Assembly (NCBI GenBank): GCA_028281425.1
Contig: JANQJX010000150.1
Coordinates: 1-7,304, forward strand
DNA length: 7,304 nt
Reading direction: 5' to 3'
Source: Simkania sp.
GTDB taxonomy: Bacteria; Chlamydiota; Chlamydiia; Chlamydiales; Simkaniaceae
The position numbers and the translations under genes are program-made. The notes beneath the pieces were generated by a model. The model saw nothing but the letters and a program-made list of their open reading frames with translations, did not search any database and was not told where the DNA came from. Shown piece after piece: positions 4,911 to 7,304 of this stretch. Each line of letters begins with the position of its first letter. Position 1 is the stretch's first letter.

Positions 4911-6659
4911 ATGTCGGGATTTCTGATTGCTAAAGAAGGCCCTTTAGCAGGTCTTATTATTCGAATGGAAGAAGGAAACGAATGGGTGATCGGAAGAGAC
5001 CCAAATGTTTGTTCTCAACTCATCGAAGATCCGATGGTCTCTCGTAAACATGCAATTTTACGTTTGATTGACCAAGAGTTTCAGATTGAAAATTTAAGTG
5101 CTATCAATCCAGTAAACCTTAATGGTAAATCCTTAACTGATCCACAGATTTTAAAAGAAGGGGATATTGTACAAATTGGCAATGTTTTTTTTCGTTTTAG
5201 CAACCATGACCCTGTCAATATACCTTCTGAAGAAGAAATCGAAGAAATTGAAAACGCAACACCTACGATTTACGAAGATACCGATGATTTGGAAGCACTT
5301 GCTTTTACAGGAGGATCTGACACCCGTTGGATTATCAAAATCATTTCAGGACCTAATGCAGGAGCTGAATTCGGAATCCATGAAGCAACAAATTATATCA
5401 TCGGTAAAGATCCCTCTTCTTGCGATATCATTCTTCAAGACTTAAGTGTCTCACGTCAACATGCAAAGATTTCTGCCCTACTAGATGGCTCAATTGCCAT
5501 AGAAGATTTAGGAAGTTTAAACAAAATTTTGGTCAATGGATCAGAAATTACAGAAAAAACAGATTTAAAAACACAAGATCTTATCTCTCTTGGGACAACA
5601 ACTTTCTTACTCATCGATCGAGAACAAACAAGAGAAACAATTGTTTCTCCAAGACACCCCCCTTTTGAAGCATTTAGCTCTCCTTCTAAACAAAAAGAAC
5701 CTCCATTAGAAGACGATGAAAAAAAAGTGATGAAAAAAGACTGGAAAAAGATGAAAATTCCCATGCGCCACTTAGTCATCAGCGCTCTTTTTGCTCTTTT
5801 ACTCATCGTTGCAATCGGAAGTGTTTTTAGCCTTTTCAAAAGTAAATCCATTATTGTTTCTGTTGTCGACGAATCAGCAGAAGTGAAAAAGGCTCTTAAA
5901 AACTTTCCAGAAATTGAATTTTCATTTAACACTGCAACAGGCAAGCTCTTTTTAATGGGACATGTTTTAACCGAAGTTGACCATCAAGAAATGGTCTATA
6001 CGATTCGCTCGCTTCCTTTTATTCAATCTATTGATAACAATGTGATCATTGATGAACTTGTTTGGGAAAATACCAATGCCCTTCTTTCCAGAAATCCTAA
6101 ATGGAGAGGAATCAACTTAACTTCTATTTTCCCGGGACGTTTTGTCTTAAGAGGCTATGTTCAAACGCTAGAAGAAGCAACACTTCTTGCTGAATATATC
6201 AATTTAAATTTCCCTTATTTAGATAAACTCGATAACCAAGTCGTTGTTGAAAATACTTTAGAAGCACGTATTCAAAGTATGTTATTAGAGAAAAATTTTG
6301 AGAATGTAACGTTTCAATTTTCAAACGGTGAACTGATCTTGTCAGGTCGTGTTGGAAATAACTACGAATCCCCTTTTACTCAGCTCGTATCTGAGCTTAG
6401 AAAAATTACTGGGATTCGCATTGTAAAAAACTTTGTGTTTTTTACTAAGCCAACCAATGACATTATTGATTTAACTTCTAAATATAAAGTGACAGGAAGT
6501 TCTATGATGGGAAACGTGAGTCAATATGTCGTCATCAATGGGAAAATTTTGACCATGGGTGACTGGTTAGATGGAATGGAAATTAAAAAAATTGAGGAAA
6601 AATCTATTTTTCTCGAAAAAGATGGTATAAAATATCAAATTACTTACAATCAGCAATGA
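4911..6659 (+). CDS. sctD: Type III secretion inner-membrane ring protein CdsD/SctD with two FHA domains
   Basis: This 582-residue protein should span the inner membrane once and form the cytoplasm-facing T3S basal ring. FHA-1 (about 1-98) has GRD 28-30, SRKH 44-47 and NG 71-72. FHA-2 (about 138-237) has GKD 165-167, SRQH 181-184 and NG 209-210, so both keep the phosphothreonine-pocket Arg/Ser/His pattern. An acidic linker (100-130) separates them, and a Lys-rich stretch (270-287) precedes one membrane helix (about 287-309, LVISALFALLLIVAIGSVF). The periplasmic part has three ring-building/BON-like repeats (about 313-383, 395-448, 450-513), then VINGKILTMGDWLDGMEI. Tandem FHA domains are typical of chlamydial CdsD, a known PknD substrate in C. 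pneumoniae; C. trachomatis CdsD is about 830 residues, so this one is much shorter. An in-frame TAA at 4905-4907 fixes ATG 4911 as the first start, yet only a weak GGA (4901-4903) precedes it. Confidence 0.93.
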   Translation: MSGFLIAKEGPLAGLIIRMEEGNEWVIGRDPNVCSQLIEDPMVSRKHAILRLIDQEFQIENLSAINPVNLNGKSLTDPQILKEGDIVQIGNVFFRFSNHDPVNIPSEEEIEEIENATPTIYEDTDDLEALAFTGGSDTRWIIKIISGPNAGAEFGIHEATNYIIGKDPSSCDIILQDLSVSRQHAKISALLDGSIAIEDLGSLNKILVNGSEITEKTDLKTQDLISLGTTTFLLIDREQTRETIVSPRHPPFEAFSSPSKQKEPPLEDDEKKVMKKDWKKMKIPMRHLVISALFALLLIVAIGSVFSLFKSKSIIVSVVDESAEVKKALKNFPEIEFSFNTATGKLFLMGHVLTEVDHQEMVYTIRSLPFIQSIDNNVIIDELVWENTNALLSRNPKWRGINLTSIFPGRFVLRGYVQTLEEATLLAEYINLNFPYLDKLDNQVVVENTLEARIQSMLLEKNFENVTFQFSNGELILSGRVGNNYESPFTQLVSELRKITGIRIVKNFVFFTKPTNDIIDLTSKYKVTGSSMMGNVSQYVVINGKILTMGDWLDGMEIKKIEEKSIFLEKDGIKYQITYNQQ

Positions 6660-6702
6660 TAGAACAAACAAATAAAAGATGTAATTTTAGGGCTGCCTTT
6701 TT

Positions 6703-6730
6703 TTGACATAGAAAACAACCCAAGTAGAAA
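6703..6730 (+). promoter_or_regulatory. Possible promoter between cdsD and cdsE
   Basis: TTGACA at 6703-6708 is a perfect -35 box, with TAGAAA (4 of 6 of TATAAT) at 6725-6730 after a 16-bp spacer. A second lone -10-like TATACT lies at 6847-6852, 38 bases before the cdsE start. Either could let cdsE and the needle gene be expressed separately from cdsD across this 230-bp gap. The evidence is motif matching only. Confidence 0.25.
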
Positions 6731-6787
6731 AATCATTTAGAAAGCAAGTCATTTTAAATACTAAAAGTTTTGCATTCTATTTTAATC

Positions 6788-6829
6788 TTTGATAAGAAAA
6801 AAATTAGTTTTAATTTATCAAAAAACTAA
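6788..6829 (+). promoter_or_regulatory. Two interleaved 8-bp inverted repeats upstream of cdsE (alternative hairpins or pseudoknot)
   Basis: TTTGATAA (6788-6795) pairs exactly with TTATCAAA (6815-6822). TTAGTTTT (6804-6811) pairs exactly with AAAACTAA (6822-6829). Each pair brackets one arm of the other, so the two stems either exclude each other or form a pseudoknot-like fold. They lie about 60 bases before the cdsE start codon. All stems are A/T-rich, so stability would be low and chance occurrence is possible. Confidence 0.3.
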
Positions 6830-6889
6830 AAAACATATGGCTTCCTTATACTCAAGGACAATAAGCCAAAGGAACTGAGGTCTTACCCT

Positions 6890-7123
6890 ATGTTTGGATT
6901 GGAAAAAAAGAAAAATAAGCCCTTTGAATTTGATCTTGAAAAAGAGCTTAAAGGTAGTAAAAAAAGAAAAAATGAGATTTTTAGTATTTGTGATACTAAA
7001 ATACAACACCTAAAAAATGCTCTTAGAGAAGGAAGAGCTGCAGAAAATTTTGATCAGTGTGGCCTTCTTATTCAAGGGTATGAAGCACTTAAAAAAGTCG
7101 TTCAACGAGCTTCAAACGAGTAA
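6890..7123 (+). CDS. cdsE: CdsE-like type III secretion needle chaperone
   Basis: This 77-residue, highly charged helical protein is recognised mainly by position and shape. It sits directly after cdsD, as CT665/CdsE does in C. trachomatis (83 residues). Its C-terminal half reads REGRAAENFDQCGLLIQGYEALKKVV (in two pieces: REGRAAENFDQC, GLLIQGYEALKKVV), the small two-helix pattern of the chlamydial CdsE/YscE-type family. The N-terminal third (MFGLEKKKNKPFEFDLEKEL) is basic and probably flexible. In Chlamydia CdsE is reported to bind, together with CdsG, the needle subunit CdsF and keep it from polymerising in the cytosol; the same role is inferred here. ATG 6890 is chosen because GAGG (6877-6880) lies nine bases upstream and the product length fits. 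The next gene starts 64 bp downstream on the same strand, so the two are probably cotranscribed. Confidence 0.75.
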   Translation: MFGLEKKKNKPFEFDLEKELKGSKKRKNEIFSICDTKIQHLKNALREGRAAENFDQCGLLIQGYEALKKVVQRASNE

Positions 7124-7143
7124 AAAAGAAGGGTTTTTTTTAC
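7120..7143 (+). terminator. Hairpin between cdsE and the next gene (attenuator or RNA-stability stem)
   Basis: GTAAAAAA (7120-7127, overlapping the cdsE stop codon) pairs exactly with TTTTTTAC (7136-7143) around an 8-base loop GAAGGGTT. A competing small stem GGGT/ACCC brackets the T-run. It is too AT-rich to be a strong terminator. Placed between a chaperone gene and a probable needle gene, it could adjust relative mRNA levels, but that is inference. Confidence 0.3.
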
Positions 7144-7187
7144 CCCAAAAATTTTAAATTTTAAACAAGACAAGTAGGTATTGATTT

Positions 7188-7304
7188 ATGTCAGTTGGAG
7201 GAGAAGACTGGACGAAGCACGCCTGTAAACTTTCTTTTACAACATTGATTAAAAAGTACTCGGCCCTGCAAGCACAAGTGGTTTCCCAAGTCAGGCAGGT
7301 CGCA
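7188..7304 (+). CDS. Probable type III secretion needle subunit CdsF/SctF, N-terminal part only
   Basis: The first 39 codons of a gene that runs off the window edge. It starts at ATG 7188, with AGG (7176-7178) nine bases upstream, and reads MSVGGEDWTKHACKL then SFTTLIKKYSALQAQVVSQV. There is no signal peptide. A short small-residue N-terminus followed by a long amphipathic helix is compatible with a T3S needle subunit, which is usually about 80 residues. The position directly after cdsE matches cdsF (CT666) in C. trachomatis. I do not recognise a needle-specific motif in this part, since the conserved region is C-terminal and missing, so the call rests on gene order. It could instead be another small T3S protein, such as a CdsG-like chaperone. 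Its G+C seems a little higher than that of the genes before it. Confidence 0.5.
   Translation, partial: MSVGGEDWTKHACKLSFTTLIKKYSALQAQVVSQVRQVA

Noticed and set aside
5456..5944. 162-codon minus-strand reading frame
   Set aside because: It lies entirely antisense to cdsD, whose FHA and membrane-helix motifs cover the same bases; its translation has no domain-like features.
6686..6704. AGG-GCTG-CCT followed by a T-run after cdsD as an intrinsic terminator
   Set aside because: The stem is only three base pairs; the T-run alone is not enough.
1..7304. CRISPR array, integrase attachment sites, phage genes or a defence system
   Set aside because: No regularly spaced direct repeats, no recombinase or nuclease gene and no phage-like ORFs are visible in the window.

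Overview
The window most likely comes from an obligate intracellular chlamydia-like bacterium (order Chlamydiales or Parachlamydiales, an 'environmental chlamydia' rather than the genus Chlamydia). DNA is AT-rich throughout. The right half carries an arrangement known from Chlamydia: a class I type III secretion (T3S) chaperone next to a double-FHA CdsD/SctD protein, followed by a short CdsE-like chaperone and the start of a probable needle gene. This matches the order scc4-cdsD-cdsE-cdsF (CT663-CT666 in C. trachomatis). The species cannot be fixed from this sequence alone.

Layout. Bases 2-199 hold the C-terminal end of a leucine/glutamate-type amino acid dehydrogenase. Bases 200-450 are intergenic and dominated by a 162-bp imperfect palindrome with perfect 22-bp ends (257-418). 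argS (451-2205) follows. Bases 2206-2642 hold a second, unrelated palindromic repeat, whose two arms encode related 'VSxNTRAxLF' peptides in opposite orientations, then a short palindrome overlapping a good -10 box. A class II tRNA nucleotidyltransferase (CCA-adding/poly(A) polymerase family) occupies 2643-3881. It converges on a minus-strand T3S chaperone gene (4376-3972). A 534-bp spacer without a gene separates that chaperone from the divergent cdsD/sctD (4911-6659). After a 230-bp AT-rich gap come cdsE-like (6890-7123) and the first 39 codons of a cdsF/sctF candidate (7188 to the window edge).

How the genes fit together. argS and the nucleotidyltransferase are translation/tRNA housekeeping genes on the plus strand. 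From about 3970 onward the window is the edge of a T3S gene cluster. CdsD is the inner-membrane ring protein with a cytoplasmic phosphopeptide-binding half. CdsE is expected to hold the needle subunit soluble. The chaperone on the other strand resembles Scc4, which in Chlamydia pairs with Scc1 on CopN and also touches RNA polymerase. The neighbourhood looks reshuffled compared with Chlamydia, where hemA, not a tRNA nucleotidyltransferase, lies next to CT663.

No clear novel system is present. The most unusual material is in the spacers: two different long palindromic repeats, interleaved inverted repeats before cdsE, and a long divergent spacer in front of cdsD.
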